DNA of 64,000 nucleotides from Serratia fonticola (GCF_006715025.1 NZ_VFMK01000001.1:1612001-1676000), one strand, 5' to 3'; shown: positions 43,653-53,451, numbered from the stretch's first letter. Numbers and translations: made by a program. The notes: generated by a model not told the origin, from the sequence alone.

Positions 43653-44441
43653 GTGATTGATAAAACCGCCTTTATCCACCCTAGCGCAATTGTTGAAGAA
43701 GGTGCCGTGATTGGCGCGGGTGCGCATGTTGGTCCCTTCTGTTACGTCGGCTCCCAGGTGGAAATCGGTGCGGGTACGGTACTGAAATCCCACGTGGTGG
43801 TGAACGGTATCACCAAGATCGGTCGCGATAATGAGATTTATCAGTTTGCTTCTATTGGTGAAGTGAACCAGGATCTGAAATACGCAGGTGAACCGACACG
43901 TGTTGAAGTCGGCGATCGTAACCGTATACGCGAAAGCGTGACCATCCACCGTGGAACCGCTCAGGGTACAGGGTTGACTAAAGTAGGTAATGACAACCTG
44001 CTGATGGTTAACGTACATATTGCTCACGACTGTGTGGTGGGGAATTCCTGCGTGCTCGCTAATAATGCGACGCTGGCTGGCCATGTGGAAATCGACGATC
44101 ACGCCATTATTGGCGGCATGACTGCGATACACCAGTTCTGCGTTATTGGTGCCCATGTGATGGTGGGGGGGTGTTCTGGTGTCGCTCAAGACGTTCCGCC
44201 TTTTGTCATCGCACAGGGTAACCATGCCACGCCATTCGGTGTGAACGCCGTTGGTTTGAAACGCCGTGGTTTTGATAAGGATGAAATGCAGGCGATCCGT
44301 AATGCCTACAAGATCCTCTATCGTAGTGAGAAAACCCTGGATGAAGCCAAACTAGAAATCGAAGCCTTGGCGAAAGAACAGCCAGTGGTGCAACAGTTCC
44401 TCGATTTCTTTGCTCGCTCCACCCGCGGGATTATTCGCTGA
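43653..44441 (+). CDS. lpxA: UDP-N-acetylglucosamine acyltransferase
   Basis: 262-residue beta-helix enzyme, first step of lipid A synthesis; E. coli length. Catalytic His125 in VHIAHDCVVGNSC, hexapeptide repeats before it and a C-terminal helical bundle. Start is GTG three bases after the fabZ stop codon. Confidence 0.98.
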   Translation: MIDKTAFIHPSAIVEEGAVIGAGAHVGPFCYVGSQVEIGAGTVLKSHVVVNGITKIGRDNEIYQFASIGEVNQDLKYAGEPTRVEVGDRNRIRESVTIHRGTAQGTGLTKVGNDNLLMVNVHIAHDCVVGNSCVLANNATLAGHVEIDDHAIIGGMTAIHQFCVIGAHVMVGGCSGVAQDVPPFVIAQGNHATPFGVNAVGLKRRGFDKDEMQAIRNAYKILYRSEKTLDEAKLEIEALAKEQPVVQQFLDFFARSTRGIIR

Positions 44442-44444
44442 TCT

Positions 44445-45593
44445 ATGCAAAATCATCCATTGACTATCGGATTGGTCGCCGGGGAAACCTCCGGTGATAT
44501 TCTGGGCGCCGGGTTAATCCGGGCGCTTAAGGTACACTATCCCAACGCGCGTTTTGTTGGTGTAGCAGGCCCGTTGATGCAGGCGGAAGGGTGTGAAGCC
44601 TGGTACGAAATGGAAGAGCTGGCGGTAATGGGCGTGGTAGAAGTGCTTGAACGTTTGCCACGCCTGTTGAAGATCCGCAAGGATCTTACCCGTCGGTTCA
44701 GTGAGTTGAAGCCTGACGTCTTCGTGGGTATTGATGCGCCGGACTTCAATCTCACATTGGAAGGCCGTCTGAAAAATCGCGGTATCCGCACTATTCACTA
44801 TGTCAGCCCGTCCGTTTGGGCCTGGCGTCAAAAGCGCGTTTTCAAAATTGGTAAAGCGACCGATCTGGTGTTGGCGTTTCTCCCTTTCGAAAAAGCGTTT
44901 TACGATCGTTTCAACGTTCCCTGCCGCTTTATCGGTCATACGATGGCCGATGCCATGCCATTGCAGCCGGATAAGCTGGCCGCACGTGCCGAATTGGGTA
45001 TAGACCCTGACGCCCGCTGCCTGGCCTTGTTGCCCGGTAGCCGTGGCGCAGAAGTGGAAATGCTCAGTGGTGACTTCCTCAAAACCGCCCAGCTATTGCG
45101 TGAGCACTATCCGGATCTGGAAGTCGTGGTGCCACTGGTCAACGCCAAGCGGCGTGAGCAGTTTGAACGTATTAAGGCTGAAGTGGCGCCTGAGCTCAAC
45201 GTCCATTTGCTGGATGGCAAAGGGCGTGAGGCGATGGTGGCCAGTGATGCGGCTCTGTTGGCCTCTGGCACAGCGGCGCTGGAGTGTATGCTGGCGAAAT
45301 GTCCGATGGTCGTGGGGTATCGCATGAAACCCTTTACTTTCTGGCTGGCAGAGCGACTGGTAAAAACACCCTATGTTTCGTTGCCAAACCTGCTCGCGGG
45401 GCGTGAAATCGTTACGGAACTGCTGCAGCACGATTGTGTGCCGGATAAGTTAGCAATGGCATTATTGCCGTTATTTGAAGACAGTCCGGAAACAGAGGAG
45501 TTGAAACAGACCTTCCTGGCGTTGCATCAAAGTATCCGTTGCGGTGCCGATGAACAAGCCGCTCAGGCTGTGTTGGAGCTGGCAAAATCATGA
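44445..45593 (+). CDS. lpxB: Lipid A disaccharide synthase
   Basis: 382-residue GT19 glycosyltransferase joining UDP-2,3-diacylglucosamine with lipid X. Markers: GLVAGETSGDILGAGLIRAL at the N-terminus, GIDAPDFNL, YVSPSVWAWRQKR and LLPGSRGAEVEML. It lies three bases after lpxA and overlaps rnhB by four bases (ATGA), indicating translational coupling. Confidence 0.98.
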   Translation: MQNHPLTIGLVAGETSGDILGAGLIRALKVHYPNARFVGVAGPLMQAEGCEAWYEMEELAVMGVVEVLERLPRLLKIRKDLTRRFSELKPDVFVGIDAPDFNLTLEGRLKNRGIRTIHYVSPSVWAWRQKRVFKIGKATDLVLAFLPFEKAFYDRFNVPCRFIGHTMADAMPLQPDKLAARAELGIDPDARCLALLPGSRGAEVEMLSGDFLKTAQLLREHYPDLEVVVPLVNAKRREQFERIKAEVAPELNVHLLDGKGREAMVASDAALLASGTAALECMLAKCPMVVGYRMKPFTFWLAERLVKTPYVSLPNLLAGREIVTELLQHDCVPDKLAMALLPLFEDSPETEELKQTFLALHQSIRCGADEQAAQAVLELAKS

Positions 45594-46183
45594 TAGAACC
45601 TTTTGTGTATCCTGCTGCCCGGCTTATTGCCGGTGTGGATGAAGTGGGGCGCGGTCCTTTGGTAGGCGCAGTAGTCACTGCTGCCGTGATCCTCGATCCG
45701 GCTCGGCCGATCGTTGGCCTGGCGGACTCAAAGAAACTCAGCGAGAAGCGCCGCGAAGCGTTGTACGAAGAGATCGTGGAAAAAGCACTGTCTTGGAGCC
45801 TGGGGCGTGCCGAGCCAAGTGAAATCGATCAGCTGAATATTCTGCATGCCACTATGCTGGCGATGCAGCGTGCGGTTGCCGGTTTGCATATTGCACCAGA
45901 TATGGTGCTTATTGACGGCAATCGCTGCCCTAAATTGCCGATGCGTTCGCAGGCAGTCGTGAAAGGGGATAGCCGGGTTGCGGAAATCAGTGCGGCTTCA
46001 ATTCTGGCAAAGGTTACACGCGATCGCGAAATGGCTGAATTGGACCAGATCTTCCCCGATTATGGGTTTGCTCAGCATAAGGGTTACCCAACAGCACTTC
46101 ACCTGGAAAAGCTGGCCGCGCTGGGCGCTACCGAGCACCATCGCCGCAGTTTTGCACCGGTAAGACGAGCGCTGGAGCAGTAA
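45590..46183 (+). CDS. rnhB: Ribonuclease HII
   Basis: 197-residue type 2 RNase H removing ribonucleotides from DNA. Acidic site: Asp-Glu in AGVDEVGRGPLVGAVV, Asp in DMVLIDGNRCP, and a later Asp in KVTRDREMAELD. Length matches E. coli (198). Coupled by ATGA to lpxB; followed by dnaE. Confidence 0.97.
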   Translation: MIEPFVYPAARLIAGVDEVGRGPLVGAVVTAAVILDPARPIVGLADSKKLSEKRREALYEEIVEKALSWSLGRAEPSEIDQLNILHATMLAMQRAVAGLHIAPDMVLIDGNRCPKLPMRSQAVVKGDSRVAEISAASILAKVTRDREMAELDQIFPDYGFAQHKGYPTALHLEKLAALGATEHHRRSFAPVRRALEQ

Positions 46184-46262
46184 TTGATCTTTGGGTCTAG
46201 CCTGCGTAACTCGAGTTAATTCCGGTTCAGTTTGCTGAACCTCTATATGTTGGTATCTGGAT

Positions 46263-49200
46263 ATGGCCGAACCTCGTTTTATTCATCTTCGCGTTCACAG
46301 TGACTATTCCATGGTTGATGGATTAGCCAAGGTGGGCCCGTTGGTGAAAAGCGCTGCAGCGCTTGCCATGCCAGCCCTGGCGATTACCGATTTTACCAAC
46401 CTGTGCGGTCTGGTGAAGTTTTATGGCAGCGCGCACGGTGCCGGGATCAAACCGATCATCGGCGCAGATTTTCATGTACAAAGCGAAGTGCTGGGTGATG
46501 AACTGGCGCAACTGACCATTCTTGCTTGCAATAATGAAGGTTATCAAAACCTCACTCTATTGATTTCAAAGGCCTATCAGCGTGGCTACGGGGCTGCTGG
46601 CCCGGTTATCGACCGTGACTGGTTAATTGAACATCGGGCCGGATTGATCCTGCTTTCCGGTGCGCGAATGGGGGACGTGGGCAAGTTTTTGCTGCGTGGT
46701 AACCAGGCTCTGGTTGATCAGTGCCTGGAATTTTATCAAACGTATTTCCCGGATAATTACTACCTTGAACTGATCCGTACCGGCCGCGCGGACGAAGAAA
46801 ACTATCTGCATGCCGCCGTCGCGCTGGCGACTGAGCGCGGGCTACCGGTAGTGGCCACCAATGACGTGCGTTTCCTGGTGGCAGATGATTTTGACGCCCA
46901 TGAAATCCGCGTAGCGATCCATGATGGCTTCACGTTAGACGATCCCAAACGCCCGCGAAACTATAGTCCGCAGCAGTACATGCGCAGCGAAGACGAGATG
47001 TGCGAGCTGTTTGCCGATATCCCGGAAGCGTTGCTTAACAGCGTTGAAATTGCCAAGCGCTGTAACGTAACTATCCGTCTTGGCGAATACTTCCTGCCGC
47101 AGTTCCCGACCGGAGATATGACCACCGAAGACTTCCTGGTGGCGAAATCCAAGGAAGGGCTGGAAGAGCGTCTCGAATTCCTGTTCCCCGATCCAGAAAT
47201 CCGCGCCCAACGCCGCCCAGAATACGATGAACGTCTGGATGTGGAACTGAAAGTCATCAACCAGATGGGATTTCCTGGCTACTTCCTGATCGTGATGGAG
47301 TTCATCCAGTGGTCGAAAGATAACAACGTGCCTGTTGGTCCAGGGCGTGGTTCCGGTGCGGGCTCGTTGGTTGCCTATGCGCTGAAAATCACCGATCTCG
47401 ATCCGTTGGAATTTGACCTGCTGTTCGAACGTTTCCTGAACCCGGAACGTGTTTCGATGCCTGACTTCGACGTTGACTTCTGTATGGAGAAACGCGATCT
47501 GGTGATTGAGCACGTGGCTGACATGTATGGTCGTGAAGCGGTATCGCAGATTATCACTTTCGGTACCATGGCGGCGAAGGCGGTTATTCGTGATGTGGGC
47601 CGTGTGTTGGGCCACCCTTATGGGTTTGTCGATCGTATCTCCAAGCTGGTGCCGCCCGATCCGGGGATGACGCTGGAAAAAGCCTTTGCAGCTGAACCGC
47701 AACTGCCCGAGATTTATGAGGCAGACGAAGAGGTTAAAGCGCTGATCGACATGGCGCGCAAGCTGGAAGGGGTGACACGTAACGCCGGTAAACACGCCGG
47801 GGGCGTGGTGATCGCGCCAACCAAGATCACCGACTTTGCCCCGTTGTATTGCGATGCGGAAGGTAATCACCCGGTTACCCAGTTTGACAAGAACGATGTG
47901 GAATACGCCGGGCTGGTGAAGTTCGACTTCCTGGGGCTACGTACCCTGACCATCATCGATTGGGCGTTGGAAATGATTAACGCCCGTCGAGCCAAGACGG
48001 GGCTGGAGCCGGTAGATATTGCCGCTATTCCGCTTGATGACAAGAAAAGCTTCGACATGTTGCAACGCTCGGAAACCACGGCGGTATTCCAGCTTGAATC
48101 ACGCGGCATGAAAGATTTGATCAAACGTTTGAAGCCTGACTGCTTCGAAGACATGATCGCACTGGTAGCCCTATTCCGCCCTGGCCCGTTGCAGTCCGGC
48201 ATGGTAGATAACTTTATCGATCGTAAGCATGGGCGCGAAGAGATTTCCTACCCGGATATCCAGTGGCAGCATGAGTCGCTGAAGCCGGTGCTGGAGCCGA
48301 CCTATGGCATTATCCTGTACCAAGAACAGGTGATGCAGATTGCTCAGGTTCTTGCTGGCTATACGCTGGGTGGTGCGGACATGTTGCGCCGTGCGATGGG
48401 GAAAAAGAACCCGGTCGAAATGGCCAAACAGCGTGGTGGCTTTGAAGATGGCGCCAAAGCGCGTGGCATTGACGGTGAGCTGTCGGTAAAAATCTTCGAT
48501 CTGGTAGAAAAGTTTGCTGGTTACGGTTTTAACAAATCGCACTCGGCAGCGTATGCGCTGGTGTCATACCAGACGCTGTGGCTGAAGGCCCACTACCCGG
48601 CCGAGTTTATGGCGGCGGTCATGACCGCCGATATGGACAACACCGATAAAGTGGTGGGGCTGGTGGACGAATGCTGGCGGATGGGGTTGAAGATCCTGCC
48701 GCCGGATATCAACAGTGGGCAGTACCACTTCCATGTTAACGATGAAGGTGAGATTGTTTACGGTATCGGCGCCATCAAAGGCGTAGGGGAAGGGCCGATA
48801 GAAGCGATTATCGAAGCCCGTAACAGCGGAGAGCAGGGATATTTTAAAGATCTGTTCGACCTGTGTGCCCGCTCTGATATCAAAAAGCTGAACCGACGTA
48901 TACTGGAAAAACTGATTATGTCCGGGGCGTTCGATCGTCTGGGGCCGCACCGCGCGGCACTGATGAACTCCCTGAATGACGCGCTCAAAGCGGCCGATCA
49001 GCATGCCAAGGCTGAAGCAATCGGCCAGGCGGATATGTTTGGCGTGCTGGCGGAGGCGCCAGAGCAGGTTGAGCAATCCTATGCCAATGTGCCGCGCTGG
49101 CAAGAGCAGGTGGTATTGGATGGTGAACGGGAAACGCTAGGGCTCTACCTCACTGGTCATCCGATTACCCAGTACCTGAAGGAAATTGAACGTTACGCCG

Positions 49201-49751
49201 GTGGCCAACGTTTGAAAGACATGCATCCAACGGATCGCGGTAAGATGACAACGGCTGTCGGGCTGGTGGTGGCTTCCAAGATAATGATGACCAAACGCGG
49301 TAATCGCATTGGCATTTGTACATTGGATGACCGTTCAGGCCGGTTGGACATCATGTTATTCACCGATGCCTTGGAAAAATACCAGCATTTGTTGGAAAAA
49401 GACCGTATCCTGATCGCCACTGGACAGGTCAGCTTTGATGACTTTAACGGTGGGCTTAAAATGACGGCCCGCGAACTAATGGACATCAGTGAGGCCCGTG
49501 AAAAATACGCTCGTGGGCTTGCTATCTCGCTGACGGACAGGCAAATTGATGACCAGCTTTTGAACCGTCTCCGTCAGTCTTTGGAACCCCATCGCTCGGG
49601 GACGATTCCAGTGCATCTCTACTATCAACGGGAAGATGCACGGGCAAGATTGCGCTTTGGTGCAACTTGGCGTGTAACGCCGACCGACCGCTTATTGATA
49701 GATTTGCGGACCTTGGTAGGTAATGAGCAGGTGGAACTGGAATTTGACTAA
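46263..49751 (+). CDS. dnaE: DNA polymerase III subunit alpha
   Basis: 1162-residue replicative polymerase (E. coli 1160). N-terminal PHP domain (IHLRVHSDYSMVDGLAKVGP). The catalytic aspartates are D401 and D403 in MPDFDVDFCMEKR, with PGRGSGAGSLVAYAL before them and FDFLGLRTLTIIDWAL after. The tau/beta-binding and OB regions follow. The intact beta-clamp motif region (QADMFG) is at QADMFGVLAE. Confidence 0.98.
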   Translation: MAEPRFIHLRVHSDYSMVDGLAKVGPLVKSAAALAMPALAITDFTNLCGLVKFYGSAHGAGIKPIIGADFHVQSEVLGDELAQLTILACNNEGYQNLTLLISKAYQRGYGAAGPVIDRDWLIEHRAGLILLSGARMGDVGKFLLRGNQALVDQCLEFYQTYFPDNYYLELIRTGRADEENYLHAAVALATERGLPVVATNDVRFLVADDFDAHEIRVAIHDGFTLDDPKRPRNYSPQQYMRSEDEMCELFADIPEALLNSVEIAKRCNVTIRLGEYFLPQFPTGDMTTEDFLVAKSKEGLEERLEFLFPDPEIRAQRRPEYDERLDVELKVINQMGFPGYFLIVMEFIQWSKDNNVPVGPGRGSGAGSLVAYALKITDLDPLEFDLLFERFLNPERVSMPDFDVDFCMEKRDLVIEHVADMYGREAVSQIITFGTMAAKAVIRDVGRVLGHPYGFVDRISKLVPPDPGMTLEKAFAAEPQLPEIYEADEEVKALIDMARKLEGVTRNAGKHAGGVVIAPTKITDFAPLYCDAEGNHPVTQFDKNDVEYAGLVKFDFLGLRTLTIIDWALEMINARRAKTGLEPVDIAAIPLDDKKSFDMLQRSETTAVFQLESRGMKDLIKRLKPDCFEDMIALVALFRPGPLQSGMVDNFIDRKHGREEISYPDIQWQHESLKPVLEPTYGIILYQEQVMQIAQVLAGYTLGGADMLRRAMGKKNPVEMAKQRGGFEDGAKARGIDGELSVKIFDLVEKFAGYGFNKSHSAAYALVSYQTLWLKAHYPAEFMAAVMTADMDNTDKVVGLVDECWRMGLKILPPDINSGQYHFHVNDEGEIVYGIGAIKGVGEGPIEAIIEARNSGEQGYFKDLFDLCARSDIKKLNRRILEKLIMSGAFDRLGPHRAALMNSLNDALKAADQHAKAEAIGQADMFGVLAEAPEQVEQSYANVPRWQEQVVLDGERETLGLYLTGHPITQYLKEIERYAGGQRLKDMHPTDRGKMTTAVGLVVASKIMMTKRGNRIGICTLDDRSGRLDIMLFTDALEKYQHLLEKDRILIATGQVSFDDFNGGLKMTARELMDISEAREKYARGLAISLTDRQIDDQLLNRLRQSLEPHRSGTIPVHLYYQREDARARLRFGATWRVTPTDRLLIDLRTLVGNEQVELEFD

Positions 49752-49763
49752 AATAGGAATGCT

Positions 49764-50723
49764 ATGAGTCTGAATTTTCTTGATTTTGAACAGCCGATTG
49801 CAGAGCTGGAAGCGAAAATTGACTCGCTGACTGCAGTCAGTCGTCAAGACGAAAAATTAGATATTAATCTGGACGAAGAGGTTCAGCGCCTACGTGAAAA
49901 GAGCGTTGAGCTGACGCGCAAGATTTTTTCCGATCTTGGGGCCTGGCAGATTGCCCAATTGGCACGCCACCCGCGTCGTCCTTATACCCTGGATTATATC
50001 AAACACATCTTTACCGACTTTGAAGAGTTGGCAGGCGATCGCGCCTATGCCGATGACAAAGCCATTGTTGGGGGGATCGCACGCCTCGATGGACGTCCTG
50101 TGATGGTTATTGGCCATCAGAAAGGGCGCGAAACCAAAGAGAAAATCCGCCGCAACTTCGGTATGCCAGCACCAGAAGGCTATCGCAAAGCGCTGCGCCT
50201 GATGGAAATGGCCTCCCGCTTCAAAATGCCGTTGATCACCTTCATCGACACCCCAGGTGCTTATCCTGGCGTGGGCGCGGAAGAGCGTGGCCAGTCTGAG
50301 GCGATTGCCCGTAACCTGCGTGAAATGTCTCGCCTGAATATCCCGGTGATCTGTACCGTGATCGGCGAAGGCGGTTCCGGTGGTGCATTGGCGATCGGCG
50401 TGGGTGATAAAGTGAACATGCTGCAATACAGCACCTATTCGGTGATCTCACCGGAAGGCTGTGCTTCTATCCTGTGGAAAAGCGCAGATAAAGCCCCAAT
50501 TGCCGCTGAGGCAATGGGCATTACCGCGCCGCGCCTGAAAGAGCTGAAGCTGATCGACTCCGTGATCCCTGAACCACTGGGTTCCGCGCACCGTGACGTG
50601 CCAGCCATGTCGGCTTCGCTGAAAGCACAGCTGTTGGCGGATTTGGCGGAGCTGGATGGTCTGAGCAACGAAGAGCTGCTCAATCGCCGTTATCAACGCC
50701 TGATGAATTACGGTTACTGCTGA
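49764..50723 (+). CDS. accA: Acetyl-CoA carboxylase carboxyltransferase subunit alpha
   Basis: 319-residue alpha subunit of the carboxyltransferase that, with AccD, transfers CO2 from biotin to acetyl-CoA (E. coli 319). Conserved: LDFEQPIAELEAKIDSL, GHQKGRETKEKIRRNFGMP, FIDTPGAYPGVGAEERGQSE, and GEGGSGGALAIGVGD (oxyanion-hole loop). Twelve bases after dnaE. Confidence 0.98.
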   Translation: MSLNFLDFEQPIAELEAKIDSLTAVSRQDEKLDINLDEEVQRLREKSVELTRKIFSDLGAWQIAQLARHPRRPYTLDYIKHIFTDFEELAGDRAYADDKAIVGGIARLDGRPVMVIGHQKGRETKEKIRRNFGMPAPEGYRKALRLMEMASRFKMPLITFIDTPGAYPGVGAEERGQSEAIARNLREMSRLNIPVICTVIGEGGSGGALAIGVGDKVNMLQYSTYSVISPEGCASILWKSADKAPIAAEAMGITAPRLKELKLIDSVIPEPLGSAHRDVPAMSASLKAQLLADLAELDGLSNEELLNRRYQRLMNYGYC

Positions 50724-50741
50724 TTTAACTCAAGCAGTGAA

Positions 50742-50759
50742 AGCCCGCTTTGGCGGGCT
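50742..50759 (+). terminator. Hairpin 1 after accA
   Basis: AGCCCGC (50742-50748) pairs with GCGGGCT (50753-50759). No T run follows, so it may protect the 3' end more than terminate. Confidence 0.5.
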
Positions 50760-50890
50760 GCAGACCGCAGACAAAGTTTGATATCAGGAAGAGAGTATCG
50801 ATGGGGCGTTGTGGCGTAAGCCACCGGAGCGCCTCTCGGTGCGCCAGGCCCGGGTATCCTGGGTTAAAAAACCACTTTGTCATCAACTTT

Positions 50891-50915
50891 AAAACCCGCC
50901 TTGGCGGGTTTTTTT
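50891..50915 (+). terminator. Terminator 2 between accA and ldcC
   Basis: AAAACCCGCC/GGCGGGTTTT (50891-50900, 50903-50912) followed by more T to 50915: a canonical intrinsic terminator about 170 bases after accA. Between the two hairpins lies a G/C-rich stretch with further dyads (near 50806-50866). Confidence 0.93.
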
Positions 50916-50973
50916 ATATCTGTACGATCGTACTTACGCAGGGGAAAGGGTACACAACGTGGGTTTTTCGTGT

Positions 50974-50982
50974 TGTTATAAT
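50974..50982 (+). promoter_or_regulatory. Extended -10 promoter of ldcC
   Basis: TGTTATAAT gives a perfect -10 with the TGN extension and no good -35. The start would be about 25 bases before the ldcC ATG. A 12-base perfect palindrome GTACGATCGTAC (50922-50933) lies upstream and could be a regulator site. Confidence 0.65.
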
Positions 50983-51012
50983 GAATTAGGTGCAACAGAC
51001 AGGAATGACCTG

Positions 51013-53151
51013 ATGAATATCATTGCGATCATGAGCCCGATGGGCGTTTATTACAAAGATGAGCCTATTCGTGAGCTTCACACTGCACTGGCTTCAATGG
51101 GATTCCAATTGGTGTATCCGAAGAACAGCGGCGATCTGCTGAAGCTGATTGAGCACAATGCACGGATCTGTGGGGTGATCTTCGATTGGGATGACTACAG
51201 CCTTGAGTTATGCAGCGAAATCAACGATCTCAATGAATACCTGCCGCTGTATGCATTTATCAACACCCACTCTACGTTTGATGTCAGCCTGCACGAAATG
51301 CGCATGGTGCTCTATTTCTTCGAGTATGGCTTGAATGCTGCCGATGATATCGCCCAGCGTATCCGGCAATATACCGATGAATACATGGATACCATTACCC
51401 CACCGCTGACCAAGGCGTTGTTCACCTATGTGAAAGAAGGAAAGTACACCTTTTGTACGCCAGGGCACATGGCAGGTACGGCGTTTCAGAAAAGCCCGGT
51501 GGGTTGCCTGTTTTATGATTTCTTTGGTGCTAATACGCTAAAGGCGGATGTTTCCATTTCGGTGACGGAGTTAGGATCATTACTTGATCATACCGGGCCG
51601 CATCTGGAGGCAGAAGAATACATCGCTCGCACCTTCAATGCGGAACAGAGCTACCTGGTGACTAACGGCACCTCCACTGCAAACAAGATTGTCGGCATGT
51701 ATTCGGCACCTGCCGGGAGTACGGTGCTAATAGACCGTAACTGCCATAAATCGCTGTGTCACCTGCTGATGATGTGTGACATCGTGCCGATCTACCTGCG
51801 CCCGTTGCGCAATGCTTATGGCATTTTAGGGGGGATCCCCCAGCGTGAGTTTACCCATGAAAGCATTGCCAAACGGGTAGCGGAAACCACCAATGCCAGT
51901 TGGCCGGTGCATGCAGTGATCACTAACTCGACCTACGATGGCCTGTTGTATAACACCGATTACATCAAGCAGACGCTGGATGTCGCATCGATCCACTTCG
52001 ATTCGGCCTGGGTGCCCTATACCAATTTCCACCCTATTTATGACGGCAAGAGCGGTATGAGCGGCGATCGCATTCCGGGGAAAGTGATTTATGAAACCCA
52101 ATCGACGCACAAGCTGCTGGCAGCGTTCTCTCAGGCTTCTATGATCCACATTAAAGGTGACTACGATGAGGGCACCTTTAATGAAGCTTATATGATGCAT
52201 ACCACCACTTCACCGCACTACGGCATTGTTGCCTCAATGGAAACCGCGGCGGCGATGTTACGTGGTAATCCAGGGCGGCGCATGATTAACCGTTCCGTGG
52301 AACGTGCGTTGCATTTTCGTCGTGAAGTGCAGCGCCTGCGTGCTGAGAGTGACAGTTGGTTCTTCGATATCTGGCAGCCAGAAGAGATTGATGAGGCGCA
52401 ATGCTGGCCGCTGGACCCTGATGATAACTGGCATGGCTTTGGCCATACCGACAGCGATCATATGTATCTGGACCCGATCAAGGTGACCATACTGACACCG
52501 GGGATGAATGAATCAGGGGCGTTGGAGAGTACAGGGATCCCTGCGGCGTTGGTGGCGAAATATCTGGATGAGCGCGGTATCGTGGTGGAAAAAACCGGCC
52601 CGTACAATCTGTTGTTCCTGTTCAGTATTGGCATTGATAAAACCAAGGCCATGAGCCTGCTGCGTGGGTTGACGGACTTTAAACGTGCTTATGACCTCAA
52701 CCTGCGAGTGAAGAACATGCTGCCCGATCTGTACGCTGAAGATCCGGATTTTTACCGCAATATGCGTATTCAGGACCTTGCCGCCGGGATCCACCAACTC
52801 ATCTGTCAGCATGATTTACCGCGCCTGATGTTACGCGCCTTCGATGTTCTGCCCGAAATGAAGCTGACCCCTCATGAGATGTTCCAGCAGCAGGTCCGTG
52901 GCAATGTGGAAACTTGCGAGATCGATCAGTTGATTGGCAAAGTCGCTGCCAATATGATCCTGCCTTACCCTCCTGGGGTGCCGTTAGTTATGCCGGGAGA
53001 GATGATCACCGAAGAGAGCAGAGCCGTACTCGACTTCCTGCTGATGCTGTGCTCGATCGGCGAACGTTACCCAGGATTTGAAACCGATATCCACGGCGCT
53101 AAACTGACCGAGGATGGGCGTTATCTGGTGAAGGTGCTGAAAACCGATTAG
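51013..53151 (+). CDS. ldcC: Constitutive lysine decarboxylase LdcC
   Basis: 712-residue PLP-dependent decarboxylase converting lysine to cadaverine (E. coli LdcC 713). Wing/CheY-like N-terminal domain, PLP lysine K367 in QSTHKLLAAFSQ, and the fold-type I core with SHIRDK-like region TNGTSTANKIVGMYSAP. LdcC rather than CadA because of details such as GVYYKDEPIRELHTAL, CLFYDFFGANTLKADVSISV and its position after accA. The ATG at 51013 gives MNIIAIMSP as in the family. A second, inducible paralogue (cadA) lies 4 kb downstream. Confidence 0.95.
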   Translation: MNIIAIMSPMGVYYKDEPIRELHTALASMGFQLVYPKNSGDLLKLIEHNARICGVIFDWDDYSLELCSEINDLNEYLPLYAFINTHSTFDVSLHEMRMVLYFFEYGLNAADDIAQRIRQYTDEYMDTITPPLTKALFTYVKEGKYTFCTPGHMAGTAFQKSPVGCLFYDFFGANTLKADVSISVTELGSLLDHTGPHLEAEEYIARTFNAEQSYLVTNGTSTANKIVGMYSAPAGSTVLIDRNCHKSLCHLLMMCDIVPIYLRPLRNAYGILGGIPQREFTHESIAKRVAETTNASWPVHAVITNSTYDGLLYNTDYIKQTLDVASIHFDSAWVPYTNFHPIYDGKSGMSGDRIPGKVIYETQSTHKLLAAFSQASMIHIKGDYDEGTFNEAYMMHTTTSPHYGIVASMETAAAMLRGNPGRRMINRSVERALHFRREVQRLRAESDSWFFDIWQPEEIDEAQCWPLDPDDNWHGFGHTDSDHMYLDPIKVTILTPGMNESGALESTGIPAALVAKYLDERGIVVEKTGPYNLLFLFSIGIDKTKAMSLLRGLTDFKRAYDLNLRVKNMLPDLYAEDPDFYRNMRIQDLAAGIHQLICQHDLPRLMLRAFDVLPEMKLTPHEMFQQQVRGNVETCEIDQLIGKVAANMILPYPPGVPLVMPGEMITEESRAVLDFLLMLCSIGERYPGFETDIHGAKLTEDGRYLVKVLKTD

Positions 53152-53158
53152 GTAGAAT

Positions 53159-53451
53159 GGCCCCTCACCCTAACCCTCTCCCACAGGGAGAGGGGACCGA
53201 TGGTGCCACATCCTGACTTTTATATCCGGGTTGGAGGGGAAATAAAACGTGTTACAGACCGACTCCCATACCTGACTACGGCTCTATATTAGCTCCCTCT
53301 CCCACAAGGAAAGGGGACCGATCGTGCCACATCCTGGCTTTTATATCCGGGTTGGAGGGGAAATAAAACGTGTTACAGACCGACTCCCATACCTGACTAC
53401 GGCTCTGTATTAGCTCCCTCTCCCACAGGGAGAGGGGTGGGGTGAGGGGCC
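53159..53451. repeat. 293-bp palindromic (REP/BIME-like) element with 121-bp tandem duplication
   Basis: Perfect 11-base terminal inverted repeats GGCCCCTCACC (53159-53169) and GGTGAGGGGCC (53441-53451). Inside are CCCTCTCCCACAGGGAGAGG-type palindromes beginning at 53174, 53295 and 53416, exactly 121 bases apart. The two intervening copies (53174-53294 and 53295-53415) are nearly identical, differing at a few sites such as ACAGGGAG versus ACAAGGAA. It fills the ldcC-yaeR gap; no gene is visible. Confidence 0.9.

Noticed and set aside
43263..44225. 320-codon minus-strand frame opposite fabZ and lpxA
   Set aside because: It is antisense to two essential, clearly conserved genes and has no recognisable protein features.
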